Assembly (NCBI GenBank): GCA_963736595.1
Contig: CAVTPG010000003.1
Span: 9,878 to 73,877, forward strand
DNA from: Parapontixanthobacter sp963736595
Lineage (GTDB): Bacteria; Pseudomonadota; Alphaproteobacteria; Sphingomonadales; Sphingomonadaceae
Direction of reading: 5' to 3'
DNA: 64,000 nucleotides
A program made the translations under genes and the position numbers. This document shows, in pieces, positions 44,705 to 52,627 of the stretch (positions are counted from its first letter, which is position 1; each line of letters opens with the position of its first letter). The notes beneath the pieces were generated by a model. The model searched no databases and was not told where the DNA came from. It saw only the letters and a list, made by a program, of their open reading frames with translations.

Positions 44705-45955
44705 ATGCAAGACAGCGCAGATAATGGCACAACCGGCGGATTGGTGACGATCAGTTTGCCCGTCTGGTGGACGCTGGCAGGTCTGGTCGGCGGCCTGTTG
44801 GCCGGGATCGCGACTGTGGGGACCAGCTTTGCCGAGCCGCTGTTGAATGTGGCCGCGCCGGTCGGCTCGCTGTGGCTGCGCGCATTGCAAATGACGATCA
44901 TTCCGCTGGTCGCGGCGCTGCTCATCATGGGGATTTCGCAATTGGCCGAAGCGGCGAAGGCGGGGGAAACGGCGCGGCGAATGCTGCTGCTGGTTTTCGG
45001 CGTGCTTTTAGCAGGCGGGATCATCACCGCGCTTGCGATGCCGCTATTGCTCGATGCTTTTCCCATTCCAGCGTCGGCGGGCGCATTCTTGTCGCAGGAT
45101 GCGGGCGAAGCGCAGGCGGTTCCGGGCATTTCCGACTTTCTGACGTCGCTAATCGCGCCCAATCTGTTTGCCGCTGCGGCGGAGACCGCGATGTTGCCGC
45201 TGACGATCTTTTTTGCGCTGTTGGCGTTGGCAATGCAGCGCATCCCGGAACGGCAACGCGCGACCCTGCTCGGATTTTTTCATGCGCTGGGCAATGCAAT
45301 GCTCATCATCATCGGCTGGGTGTTGTGGCTGGCGCCGGTGGGCGTGTTCGCACTGGCGGCAGGGGTTGCAGCGCGCGCGGGCAGCGGTGCATTCGTGGCA
45401 CTGGCGCATTACATCGCGGTTGTTTCGGCGATGGGCGTCATCATCCTGATCGGCGCTTATGTGCTGGCGATAGTCGGCGGTCGGATCGGGCCCGGACGCT
45501 TTGCCAAAGCGATTTTGCCGGCGCAAACGGTCGCCATGTCGACGCAAAGCTCTTTGGCGAGCTTGCCTGCAATGCTCGACAGCGCCAAGCGCCTGAACTT
45601 GCGCGACGAAGTGGCGGAATTCGTGCTGCCTTTGGCAGTCGCGATCTTCCGCGCGACCAGTCCAGCGATGAATCTGGCGGTCGTGATCTATGTCGCGCAT
45701 CTGGCCGGAGTGACGATCACGCCGACAGCAATGATTACCGGCATCGCCATCGCGCTGATCATTTCCATCGGCACTGTCAGCCTGCCCGGCACGATCAGCT
45801 TCGTCATTTCCATCGGTCCCATCGCGCTTGCAATGGGCGTCCCGGTGGAGCCGCTCGCCCTGCTGGTCGCGGTCGAGATGCTGCCCGATATTGTGCGCAC
45901 GCTGGCCAATGTCACGACGAATGTGGCGGTGACGGCAACCGTGAACCGGCGATAG
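44705..45955 (+). CDS. dicarboxylate/amino acid:cation symporter (DAACS family)
   Basis: The 416-residue inner-membrane protein resembles GltP/DctA/GltPh transporters, with about eight helices and two re-entrant loops. WLRALQMTIIPLVAALLIMGISQL covers the conserved helix 2 region, MSTQSSLASLPAML is the first hairpin (serine-rich motif), and ATSPAMNLAVVIYVAHLAG holds the NMDGT-equivalent region, here NLAVV and so divergent. The substrate is a dicarboxylate or an acidic or neutral amino acid, not certain because the usual aspartate-binding residues are altered. It is divergent from glmM. Confidence 0.87.
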   Translation: MQDSADNGTTGGLVTISLPVWWTLAGLVGGLLAGIATVGTSFAEPLLNVAAPVGSLWLRALQMTIIPLVAALLIMGISQLAEAAKAGETARRMLLLVFGVLLAGGIITALAMPLLLDAFPIPASAGAFLSQDAGEAQAVPGISDFLTSLIAPNLFAAAAETAMLPLTIFFALLALAMQRIPERQRATLLGFFHALGNAMLIIIGWVLWLAPVGVFALAAGVAARAGSGAFVALAHYIAVVSAMGVIILIGAYVLAIVGGRIGPGRFAKAILPAQTVAMSTQSSLASLPAMLDSAKRLNLRDEVAEFVLPLAVAIFRATSPAMNLAVVIYVAHLAGVTITPTAMITGIAIALIISIGTVSLPGTISFVISIGPIALAMGVPVEPLALLVAVEMLPDIVRTLANVTTNVAVTATVNRR

Positions 45956-45994
45956 CTGAGCCGAGTATCGTGCGATTGGCGTCGGGCGCCATAA

Positions 45995-46017
45995 TTTTGC
46001 AGCAGCGCTGCAACAAA
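45995..46017. other. short inverted repeat upstream of sodB
   Basis: TTGCAGC and GCTGCAA flank AGC between the symporter stop and the sodB start. No T-run follows, so it is a poor terminator; it could be a protein-binding site or the base of an mRNA hairpin. I cannot assign a factor. Confidence 0.3.
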
Positions 46018-46079
46018 AGGAAGCGGTTATGCGTTGTTCATACATATCCGACCCGCAAACTTAACATGAGGAGGGAAAT

Positions 46080-46691
46080 TTGACTTTCCAACTAATCGAT
46101 CTGCCATATGCCGATGACGCGCTGGACCCGGCTGTTTCTGCCGAAACGCTGTCCTATCACCACGGCAAGCACCATCAGGCCTATATCGACAAAACCAATG
46201 ACGCGATCAAAGGCACAGATCATGCCGAAAAGTCGCTGGAAGATGTTATCGCTGCCGCGCGTGGCAGCGATCAGGGGTTGTTCAACAATTCCGCACAAAG
46301 CTGGAACCACGGCTTTTACTGGCATTCGATGGCGTCGGATACCAGTCACCCTTCCGATGAATTGAAAGCCATGATCGAGCGCGATTTCGGTTCGGTCGAT
46401 GAATTGAAGAGCCAGCTAAAGGCTCGCGGCGCAGGCCATTTTGCCAGCGGCTGGGTTTGGCTGGCTGAAAAAGGTGGCACGCTGTCCATCGAAGAAACGC
46501 ATGACGGCGATACGCTCGCCGATAGCGACTTCAACCCCCTGCTCACCATCGATGTGTGGGAGCACGCTTACTACCTCGACCATCAGAATAAACGCCCGGC
46601 CTATCTGGATGCAGTCGTCGGCGGCAAGTTGAACTGGTCGTTCGCGTCGCAAAATCTCGCACGCGGCAGCACATGGAAATACCCCGCTTGA
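46080..46691 (+). CDS. sodB: superoxide dismutase [Fe]
   Basis: Removes superoxide in the cytoplasm. The 203-residue protein has LSYHHGKHHQAYIDKTN at the first metal His, SWNHGFYWHSM at the second, and the DVWEHAYYLDHQNKRPAYLD signature with the Asp and His ligands. NHxFYW, with the Gln before the Ser-Trp-Asn, favours Fe over Mn. Translation starts at TTG 46080, the only in-frame start near an AGGAGGG ribosome-binding site (46067-46074), and gives TFQLIDLPYADDALDP, the normal N-terminus. A terminator follows. Confidence 0.95.
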   Translation: MTFQLIDLPYADDALDPAVSAETLSYHHGKHHQAYIDKTNDAIKGTDHAEKSLEDVIAAARGSDQGLFNNSAQSWNHGFYWHSMASDTSHPSDELKAMIERDFGSVDELKSQLKARGAGHFASGWVWLAEKGGTLSIEETHDGDTLADSDFNPLLTIDVWEHAYYLDHQNKRPAYLDAVVGGKLNWSFASQNLARGSTWKYPA

Positions 46692-46715
46692 TGTAATTCA
46701 ACCAAGCAAGAACTG

Positions 46716-46748
46716 GCCCGCCGAAACATTGCTTTCGGTGGGCTTTTT
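46716..46748 (+). terminator. rho-independent terminator after sodB
   Basis: An 11-bp stem (GCCCGCCGAAA with TTTCGGTGGGC, one wobble pair), a CATTGC loop and TTTTT, 25 bases after the sodB stop. It ends the sodB transcript before the converging transporter gene. Confidence 0.88.
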
Positions 46749-46772
46749 CTTGGGCGCCGTCGGGCGGCGTAT

Positions 46773-48011
46773 TCAGTCGGGAGAGTTCACCGGCTCCGGT
46801 GTCGTCCGGTCGGGATCAAGGCCCAGCGCTTCGAGATTACCTGCGAATAACGGCTCTCCGAAGACGAACCCGATCAAATTGGGGCGACCGACATGATCGA
46901 AGAAAGCCGTCAGTGTCAGCAGAATAGGCACAGATAGAAGCGCGCCGAAAAAGCCCCAGACCCAGCTGAAATAACTCAAAGCGATCAGGATCATCACCGG
47001 GTTCATCGTAAACCGCGCGCCGAGAATGGACGGCGTGACGAAGTTTGCCTCGACCGTATGCAAAGCAAGGTAAACAACCGCAGGGATCATGCCCAGCAAG
47101 ATGGTATCCGCCGTGCCGATGCCGAACAGGCTGAGCAATGCGACCATCGCCAGCGGGCCGATATACGGGAGGAAGTTCAACAGCATCGCCAGACCGCCCC
47201 ACATAACCGGCGCCTCGACACCCATCGCCCATGCGCCCAGAGCGACGATGATGCCGACACACGCATTGATCCATCCAACAGTAAGAATATAGGCAGCGAC
47301 GCGATCCTGAATTTCTCGCATGACACGAGCTGCTTTGACGCTGGAACTGAGCGATGCGCGATCAAACAGCAGGTGACGGCGTAAGCGCACCCGCGCTTCG
47401 ATCATGAAAAATGCCATCAGGAAAGTCAGCAGAACTTCAAGCAAGACGCTGGGCGTAGCGAAAGCCAGCTCTTCCAACAGCGACGGATTGGCCAGCACGA
47501 CCTGCTCTGAGGAATCGCCCATCAACTCGCTCAGCTTGTCATTGATTTGCCCGATCCAGCCGAACCGCTCCCGTACTTCGGAAAACCGCTGTCCTACTTG
47601 ATCGATCATGCCGGGCAAACGGTCGAACAAGGCGACAGCCGGTTGCAGAATTAAAGCAAGCGCCAGAATGACGATGCCGAGAAAGAAGATAATCGCGATG
47701 AGCGAAGCCAATATATTCGGCACACCGAATTCGGCCAGTCGATCGGCCAGCGGCGACAAAATTATGGTAAGAATAATTGCCGATACTAGCGGCAGGAATA
47801 CCACAGACCCGATCGACAGCACGAAGGGCAGGGCAAAGAACAAGCCTGCGCCAATTAGCAGAACCAGTGAGGAAATGAGCCGCAATTCCTGTGCCGCAAA
47901 TGCCAAGCGGCGGTTGGAGCGGGACGCTTCGTCGCTGCTCTGCTGATCGCCAGCTATGGCTTTGCTTTCGACAAGCTCGCTTCGATCAGCCGAGGTGCCG
48001 GGACCATCCAT
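46773..48011 (-). CDS. AI-2E family transporter (putative permease)
   Basis: The 412-residue protein has a polar N-terminus of about 40 residues and then the eight-helix AI-2E/PerM fold: SIGSVVFLPLVSAIILTIILSPLADRL, LLEVLLTFLMAFFMIEARVRLRRHLL, and the family hallmark LLNFLPYIGPLAMVALLSLFGIG with VEANFVTPSILGARFTMNPVMILIALSYFSWVWGFFGALLSVPIL. Members export varied solutes, sodium/proton among them; autoinducer transport is only one proposed role. It directly follows the stress sigma-factor unit on the same strand, with 24 bases between. Confidence 0.9.
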   Translation of the reverse strand: MDGPGTSADRSELVESKAIAGDQQSSDEASRSNRRLAFAAQELRLISSLVLLIGAGLFFALPFVLSIGSVVFLPLVSAIILTIILSPLADRLAEFGVPNILASLIAIIFFLGIVILALALILQPAVALFDRLPGMIDQVGQRFSEVRERFGWIGQINDKLSELMGDSSEQVVLANPSLLEELAFATPSVLLEVLLTFLMAFFMIEARVRLRRHLLFDRASLSSSVKAARVMREIQDRVAAYILTVGWINACVGIIVALGAWAMGVEAPVMWGGLAMLLNFLPYIGPLAMVALLSLFGIGTADTILLGMIPAVVYLALHTVEANFVTPSILGARFTMNPVMILIALSYFSWVWGFFGALLSVPILLTLTAFFDHVGRPNLIGFVFGEPLFAGNLEALGLDPDRTTPEPVNSPD

Positions 48012-48035
48012 CGACCGCCCTACGAGCCGTTTTGG

Positions 48036-48644
48036 TCAAGGGCGCGCGGCGATGCCACTGCCTGCCGCCACATTGTCGAGTTCTTCCAGAATGGCGCGAT
48101 GGGCCGTTGCATCGTCAATCGAGCGGCGCGGAATATCGCCTTCGCTCAGCATCGAATTCAACGCCGCGCGCGCACGGCCAACCCGACTCTTGATTGTGCC
48201 GATAGCGCACCCGCAAATTTCCGAAGCTTCTTCGTAAGAAAAACCGCCTGCACCCACCAGCAGCAAGGCTTCGCGCCGCTCAGGTGGCAGCGTCAGTAAC
48301 GCACGATGCATATCGGACAGATGGATCGGCTCTTCCTGTCCTGCGGGCGCTGTCAGGATGCGCTCGGCCACGCCTTCGTCATATTCACCGCGAAAGCGGT
48401 TGCGGCGCATATCAGTGAGGTAGGCGTTGCGAAGAATAACAAACGTCCATGCGCGCATCGACGTGCCGGGTTCAAACCGTTCCTGAGCGGCCCACGCCTT
48501 TAGCATGGTTTCCTGCACCAGATCGTCGGCCATATCCGCACGCCCGCACAGCCCGCGTGCAAAGGCACGAAGGTGCGGAACAACTTCGGTTAATTCTCTT
48601 TTGAAATCGGCTTTCTCACTAGCCGTACGCTTACTCGCCGTCAT
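48036..48644 (-). CDS. ecfG: general stress sigma factor EcfG
   Basis: ECF sigma factor of the EcfG (ECF15) group that runs the alphaproteobacterial general stress response. The 202-residue protein has region 2 (LRAFARGLCGRADMADDLVQETMLKAWAAQ, with FEPGTSMRAWTFVILRNAYLTDMRRNRF) and region 4 (LTLPPERREALLLVGAGGFSYEEASEICGCAIGTIKSRVGRARAAL), as in known EcfG proteins. It is held inactive by NepR, whose gene lies just upstream with a 1-base overlap. The upstream EcfG-type promoter predicts positive autoregulation. Confidence 0.95.
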   Translation of the reverse strand: MTASKRTASEKADFKRELTEVVPHLRAFARGLCGRADMADDLVQETMLKAWAAQERFEPGTSMRAWTFVILRNAYLTDMRRNRFRGEYDEGVAERILTAPAGQEEPIHLSDMHRALLTLPPERREALLLVGAGGFSYEEASEICGCAIGTIKSRVGRARAALNSMLSEGDIPRRSIDDATAHRAILEELDNVAAGSGIAARP

Positions 48645-48844
48645 TAATCGCCTTTGTCCAGCTTGGACAGCAGATCCTGAAAGCTGTCCGGTAATTCTTC
48701 CTCTACCACAGAATCATACAACTGTCGCAAACCATCTGCCCATTCGGGCTTGGTTGCTGCTTCAGCTGAAGTGGATGAAGATTTCGACAAATTCCGGTCT
48801 TCTTTCAAATCTTTATTATCGGACATATCGTTTTCTGATGACAT
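48644..48844 (-). CDS. nepR: anti-sigma factor NepR
   Basis: Small helical protein that sequesters EcfG and is itself captured by phosphorylated PhyR. The 66-residue protein has a low-complexity Lys/Ser/Glu N-terminus and the conserved NepR helices at its end: LRQLYDSVVEEELPDSFQDLLSKL. Its stop overlaps the ecfG start codon. Both are transcribed from the EcfG-type promoter at 48937-48961. Confidence 0.92.
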   Translation of the reverse strand: MSSENDMSDNKDLKEDRNLSKSSSTSAEAATKPEWADGLRQLYDSVVEEELPDSFQDLLSKLDKGD

Positions 48845-48936
48845 ATCTGGCCATTAATCTTTGTTAAACAAGCCCATAGGCTGATCGGAGTGCAAATTGC
48901 ACGGAAAATCGGCTGCAATCATGCTGTAGTTTGGGG

Positions 48937-48961
48937 AACGATACGATTTCTCTATGGTTCC
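48937..48961 (-). promoter_or_regulatory. EcfG-type promoter for nepR-ecfG
   Basis: On the minus strand GGAAC (48957-48961) and CGTT (48937-48940) are exactly 16 bases apart, matching the EcfG consensus GGAAC-N16/17-CGTT. It lies about 93 bases upstream of the nepR start. On the plus strand an overlapping GGAAC (48935-48939)-N16-GGTT faces the histidine kinase gene, one mismatch from consensus, so this may be a two-way promoter. Confidence 0.85.
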
Positions 48962-49068
48962 CTGCCTTGAAAGATCACACAAAATGCTTGCCGAATTGGC
49001 ACACCGGATTTGCCGCTGCGAGCACGAAACCATAAAGGCTCTGGCTTGTCACAAGCCATTGTAATTGC

Positions 49069-50769
49069 GTGAAAGCGAGCGACGTTAACAGTACGAATGC
49101 GAGGACACGCCGATGGCTGGTGCGCTATCCGCGTGCAGTTCCGGTCGGTATTTTCATGCTGGTAACGGCCATTACCGCACTCAGTGTTTTTTCGATCGAG
49201 CGAGGCGAGGCGGAACGCGAGCGGGCGGAAATGATCCGGCTGTCGGAATCCGTCAGTGCCTCCCTGACTCTAAACGGTGCGACCAATGCATCATATTTGC
49301 GCGCAGGTGCGGCCTTGTTCGGGGCCGATGATGCCATTTCGCGCATAACGTTCAGCCGGTTCATCGACGAATTGCGGCTTAACGCAGGTTACAGCGGAGC
49401 AGAGGGCATCGGCTGGGCGCCGGCAATAAACGCCAACCAAATCGATCAGTTCGAGACCGATTTGTTTCTCTCCGGTGCTCCGTCCACGAAGGTCTTTTCC
49501 GATCCCGGTGCCGAGCAGGGCGATAGGCTTGTGCCGGTAAAATATCTCGAACCCAATACCGCGCGCAACCGCCGCGCAGTCGGTTATGATATGTATTCCG
49601 ATCCAGTGCGCCGCGAGGCGATCGATGGATCAACCCGGCGAGTAGAGCCAACCGCCAGCGGACGCGTTGTGCTGGTGCAGGAAGGCGGCGGCAACGACCC
49701 AGGCTTCCTCACTTATATGCCGGTTTTTCAAAGCGGTGATTACCGGCAGGTGAAAGGCTATATTTACAGCCCGTTCAATGCAGGCGATTTCCTGCGTTCC
49801 AGTCTGGAAGCGGATGAGCAGACGCGCGGCGGGATGGGTATATACCTGTATGATGGCAAAGTGGCGGAGGACACGCTGTTGGCGTCGGTAGCGCCCGATG
49901 TCGAGACTGGCAGAACTTATTCTAAAACAATCGAAATTGCCCATCGTCCATTAAAGCTGGTGGTGGAATCGGCACGCGGCACGGCGTTGTCCTCGCTGGC
50001 CCTTATAACTTTGCTGTTCGGTTTGGCAGTTGCCAGCTTGCTAATGCTGGTCGCACGGTTGCTAACGACGCAGGCCATGGAAGACGAACGGACGCTGAAT
50101 TGGCTGCATGAGCAAAACTCGATCCGCAATTCCCTAACGCGCGAGCTTAATCACCGGGTCAAGAACACGCTAGCCAATGTGCTGTCGATCATTGCCCTAA
50201 CGCGCCGTCGCGCCGACAACATTAACGACTTTGCCTCCGGTTTGGATGGCCGCATCAGGGCGCTGTCGGCAACGCATGACCTGCTGACGCAGTCGGAATG
50301 GAACACGACACCGGTCGAAGCGGTCGTGGATGCGGAGCTGGCTCCGTATGCTCAAGGCAACGACACGATGATCGATCGCAGCGGGCCGGACGTCGAGCTG
50401 GCTCCGAATGATGCCTTGTCGCTCGGTATGGCATTGCATGAACTGGCGACCAATGCCGCAAAATATGGTGCGCTCAGTACGCAAGGTGGATGTGTTTCGA
50501 TCAAATGGGATTTGGTGGAAGATAATCTGGCGCGACTGAATTGGGTCGAGACGGGCGGCCCGCCGGTTGCGCAAGCGCGTTCGCGCGGGTTCGGGACCGA
50601 TCTGATCGAGAAAATCGTGGCGCACGAATTGCGGCATCCGGTTAATCTGACCTTTGCGCCCTCCGGTGTTACCTGCACGCTGTTAGTACCGGTCAGGCGG
50701 CGCGGCGCGTTCCAATTGCGAGCGGAAGCGTCCGAGACTGCCGAAGCTGACGATACTGCCAAGCCATAA
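49069..50769 (+). CDS. CHASE-domain HWE/HisKA_2 sensor histidine kinase
   Basis: The 566-residue membrane kinase has one helix near residues 20-45 (AVPVGIFMLVTAITALSVFSI), a periplasmic CHASE domain (about residues 75-290; GAEGIGWAPAIN, NRRAVGYDMYSDPVRREAI, YMPVFQSGDYRQVKGYIYSPF), a second helix (LALITLLFGLAVASLLMLVAR) and a HisKA_2/HWE kinase core. The phospho-acceptor His is about residue 362 in LNHRVKNTLANV; the ATP domain has MALHELATNAAKYGALS. Translation starts at GTG 49069. Such kinases in PhyR loci often phosphorylate PhyR; the location fits that role. Confidence 0.9.
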   Translation: MKASDVNSTNARTRRWLVRYPRAVPVGIFMLVTAITALSVFSIERGEAERERAEMIRLSESVSASLTLNGATNASYLRAGAALFGADDAISRITFSRFIDELRLNAGYSGAEGIGWAPAINANQIDQFETDLFLSGAPSTKVFSDPGAEQGDRLVPVKYLEPNTARNRRAVGYDMYSDPVRREAIDGSTRRVEPTASGRVVLVQEGGGNDPGFLTYMPVFQSGDYRQVKGYIYSPFNAGDFLRSSLEADEQTRGGMGIYLYDGKVAEDTLLASVAPDVETGRTYSKTIEIAHRPLKLVVESARGTALSSLALITLLFGLAVASLLMLVARLLTTQAMEDERTLNWLHEQNSIRNSLTRELNHRVKNTLANVLSIIALTRRRADNINDFASGLDGRIRALSATHDLLTQSEWNTTPVEAVVDAELAPYAQGNDTMIDRSGPDVELAPNDALSLGMALHELATNAAKYGALSTQGGCVSIKWDLVEDNLARLNWVETGGPPVAQARSRGFGTDLIEKIVAHELRHPVNLTFAPSGVTCTLLVPVRRRGAFQLRAEASETAEADDTAKP

Positions 50770-50802
50770 GAAAACGCCGCAGGATCAAATGATCTCGCGA
50801 CG
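50767..50802 (-). terminator. possible terminator for phyR
   Basis: Minus-strand sequence GCGTCGCGAGATCA with TGATCCTGCGGCG forms a hairpin with one mismatch and a very short loop, followed by TTTTCTT. It lies 50 bases after the phyR stop and touches the end of the kinase gene. Confidence 0.45.
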
Positions 50803-50850
50803 CTCTCACTATTAAGTTGCTGCCTTTAGACAGCAGAGTGTGTGGCAGGT

Positions 50851-51636
50851 TTACTTCTTGCTACCGAAGAACAGCGCTTGGCTAATCGCTGCCCGCACTG
50901 TCTGTTCCTGAAACGGCTTGGTGACCAGATAAGTCGGCTCAGGCCGGTCGCCGGTCAACAGACGTTCTGGATAAGCTGTGATGAAGATTACCGGCACATC
51001 GCCCATGCTCAAGATGTCATCGACTGCATCGAGCCCCGAAGAGCCATCCGCCAGTTGAATATCAGCCAGCACCAGACCGGGTGTGCGCTCTGCCACGACT
51101 TCCTGCGCCTGTGTCCGGGTTGCAGCTGTTCCGCAGATCTCATGACCAAGCGATTTGACCAGATCTTCCAGTTGCATGGAGATCAGCGGTTCATCTTCGA
51201 TAATCAGAACCTGCGTGCTGGACTCGCGATCGATTTCCTCGACTGCAGTCTGCACCAGATCGGACACCTGATCCGCCGACATTTGCATGATTTCTGCAGC
51301 TTCCTCGACGCTGAAATCTTCCAGCGTTGTCAACAAAAGCGCTTGTCGGTTAAGCGGCGTAACAGAATTCAACCGCGCTTGTGCGGCGAGCTCGTTATTG
51401 GAAGGATCCTCGTCTTCGCTATCCACTTCGAGATAGGCCGAGGCCCATACTTTGTTGAACGCTGCGTATAGCGGCACTCGGCCACCATCGAGCGATGCTT
51501 TCAATTCCTCGTCGGCCAGCGCTGCTTCCAGCGTGGCACGCACAAACGCATCGCCGGTTGCCTGGCTTCCAGTAAGGGCCCGCGCATAGCGCCGCAGGTA
51601 GGGTAAATTCTTAGCTATCTGGTCGCCTAGCGACAT
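50851..51636 (-). CDS. phyR: response regulator / anti-anti-sigma factor PhyR
   Basis: Central switch of the general stress response: when its receiver is phosphorylated, the sigma-like part binds NepR and frees EcfG. The 261-residue protein has an N-terminal sigma-like domain (MSLGDQIAKNLPYLRRYARALTGSQATGDAFVRATLEA and LNSVTPLNRQALLLTTLEDFSVEEAAEIMQMS, the latter imitating region 4) and a C-terminal receiver domain from residue 142 (QVLIIEDEPLISMQ), with phospho-acceptor Asp 192 (LADIQLADG) and the conserved Lys in VTKPF. ATG 51636 has a GGGAGAA ribosome-binding site. An EcfG-type promoter lies just upstream. Confidence 0.96.
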   Translation of the reverse strand: MSLGDQIAKNLPYLRRYARALTGSQATGDAFVRATLEAALADEELKASLDGGRVPLYAAFNKVWASAYLEVDSEDEDPSNNELAAQARLNSVTPLNRQALLLTTLEDFSVEEAAEIMQMSADQVSDLVQTAVEEIDRESSTQVLIIEDEPLISMQLEDLVKSLGHEICGTAATRTQAQEVVAERTPGLVLADIQLADGSSGLDAVDDILSMGDVPVIFITAYPERLLTGDRPEPTYLVTKPFQEQTVRAAISQALFFGSKK

Positions 51637-51664
51637 AATATTCTCCCGAGATTGGCGCTGGCAA

Positions 51665-51689
51665 AACGGTCGGTCCGAAACAATGTTCC
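51665..51689 (-). promoter_or_regulatory. EcfG-type promoter for phyR
   Basis: Minus-strand GGAAC (51685-51689) and CGTT (51665-51668), 16-base spacer, 29 bases upstream of the phyR ATG. It is an exact match to the EcfG consensus and predicts that phyR amplifies its own pathway. Confidence 0.87.
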
Positions 51690-51911
51690 TGCCTTTCGGT
51701 GTTGCATACAAGATTATCTGTTTCAGGCTATCCCGCAGTCGTGTCTACTTGGGAATTAGCGGTGGGCGACTGCCAGGCTGGCCAGCTTGCAACAGCGCCG
51801 CTGCTTAGGAAAATAACAAAGGTTAGGACAGCTATTTTGGTCTGTAACTACAGGAAATCACCTTAGAAATTGGGCCACGAAGAAAATTGTGCGATTTTTC
51901 GAGGGCTTCGG
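51690..51911. other. non-coding stretch between phyR promoter and sRNA candidate
   Basis: About 220 bases with no credible gene, forming the first half of a 494-base gap between phyR and the next gene. The rest holds the small-RNA candidate and its terminator. I find no second promoter match here. Confidence 0.4.
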
Positions 51912-51936
51912 GGAACCACTTTTATTGACGGGCATT
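51912..51936 (+). promoter_or_regulatory. possible EcfG promoter for the sRNA candidate
   Basis: GGAAC at 51912-51916 and CATT at 51933-51936 with 16 bases between. The -35 part is perfect; the -10 part differs from CGTT in one base. It points at the hairpin RNA that begins near 51943. Confidence 0.5.
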
Positions 51937-51942
51937 TTCTTA

Positions 51943-52031
51943 GTATCACCGCCGAGACCCCCCCTCCCGTCCAAGCGGCTGGTGATACGATCCCGAAAGG
52001 CCTTCGCTCAAAAAGAGCGGAGGCCTTTTTT
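51943..52031 (+). ncRNA. candidate stress-response small RNA with C-rich loop
   Basis: A stable two-hairpin structure of about 89 nt with no gene. Hairpin 1 pairs GTATCACC-GCCG (51943-51954) with CGGC-T-GGTGATAC (51976-51988) around a 21-nt loop that contains C7-T-C3, an exposed anti-Shine-Dalgarno-like tract. Hairpin 2 pairs 12 bases (AGGCCTTCGCTC with GAGCGGAGGCCT, one wobble) around AAAAA and is followed by six Ts (52026-52031), a textbook terminator for a plus-strand transcript although no plus-strand gene lies upstream. Its position in the PhyR locus and the EcfG-like promoter suggest a stress-induced RNA. The layout resembles GsrN of Caulobacter; homology is not shown. Confidence 0.65.
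51998..52031 (+). terminator. rho-independent terminator of the sRNA candidate
   Basis: Twelve-pair stem at 51998-52009 and 52015-52026, loop AAAAA, T-tract 52026-52031. The T-run is only on the plus strand, so it does not serve phyR or the minus-strand response regulator. Confidence 0.9.
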
Positions 52032-52130
52032 CTTGTCGCGCCATTGCCGCGCGGGGGACACTGATGGACAGCCGTTAAACTCGCGGCAATTTGGACTCAG
52101 GTTACGAAGGTATTCGGTGCGCGGCGCAAC

Positions 52131-52514
52131 CTAACGAATGGCGCGGCGCAGCCTTGAGATAAGCCCGCGACGGCGCGGTTGCCGCATTAGCGTGACTAAG
52201 TCTTGCGCATCATACGGCTTTTCTAGCACCGGTCCCATCAGAGCAATGCGTTCGGGAATATCTTGCGGCGCACCGGTTGAGAAAATGACGCGCGGCGGGC
52301 GGGGCTTCATGGATTCAACCAGCTCCGCAATCGCCCAGCCATCGTCGCTATCGGCCAGATGCACGTCGATAATGACCAGCTCCGGCTTGCGCGCCGATAG
52401 AGACTTCATCGCCTGCTTGGTCGAAGCGCAGATTTCCACTTCGCGCACACCGGCATCCAGTAGAGCCTGCTCGATCGTCATGGCCAAAACTGCATCGTCC
52501 TCCGCCACCAGCAC
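52131..52514 (-). CDS. single-domain response regulator in the stress locus
   Basis: A CheY-like receiver of about 127 residues: VLVAEDDAVLAMTIEQALLDAG (acidic pair), phospho-acceptor Asp about residue 50 in LVIIDVHLAD, Thr in FSTGAPQ and Lys in VLEKPYDA, then a basic tail. With no output domain it may act as a phosphate sink or shuttle in PhyR signalling. The in-frame start is GTG 52514, which has no ribosome-binding site. A better one (GGAG before GTG 52587) opens a neighbouring frame that would need one base change near 52555 to join, giving EPRPDESPLVLPCHVLVAEDD. An EcfG-type promoter lies upstream. Confidence 0.85.
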   Translation of the reverse strand: MLVAEDDAVLAMTIEQALLDAGVREVEICASTKQAMKSLSARKPELVIIDVHLADSDDGWAIAELVESMKPRPPRVIFSTGAPQDIPERIALMGPVLEKPYDAQDLVTLMRQPRRRGLISRLRRAIR

Positions 52515-52627
52515 GTGGCAAGGCAGGACCAGCGGGCTTTCGTCCGGGCGCGGTTCGCGGCGGGTGGCTATCGACGTACTCCTTCACAGAACTCCGACGA
52601 TAATTCGCGGGAGAGGCCTGCATTCCG

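Noticed and set aside
45995..46017. Terminator after the DAACS symporter
   Set aside because: The inverted repeat is only 7 bp and no T-run follows, so it was kept only as an unexplained repeat.
44767..46083. A 438-codon open frame in another plus frame of the DAACS symporter
   Set aside because: Arg/Gly/Ala-rich translation without motifs, fully overlapped by a transporter with clear membrane helices.
51870..52064. Small plus-strand ORFs across the sRNA candidate
   Set aside because: They have no ribosome-binding site and run through both hairpins and the terminator; the structure is better explained as RNA.
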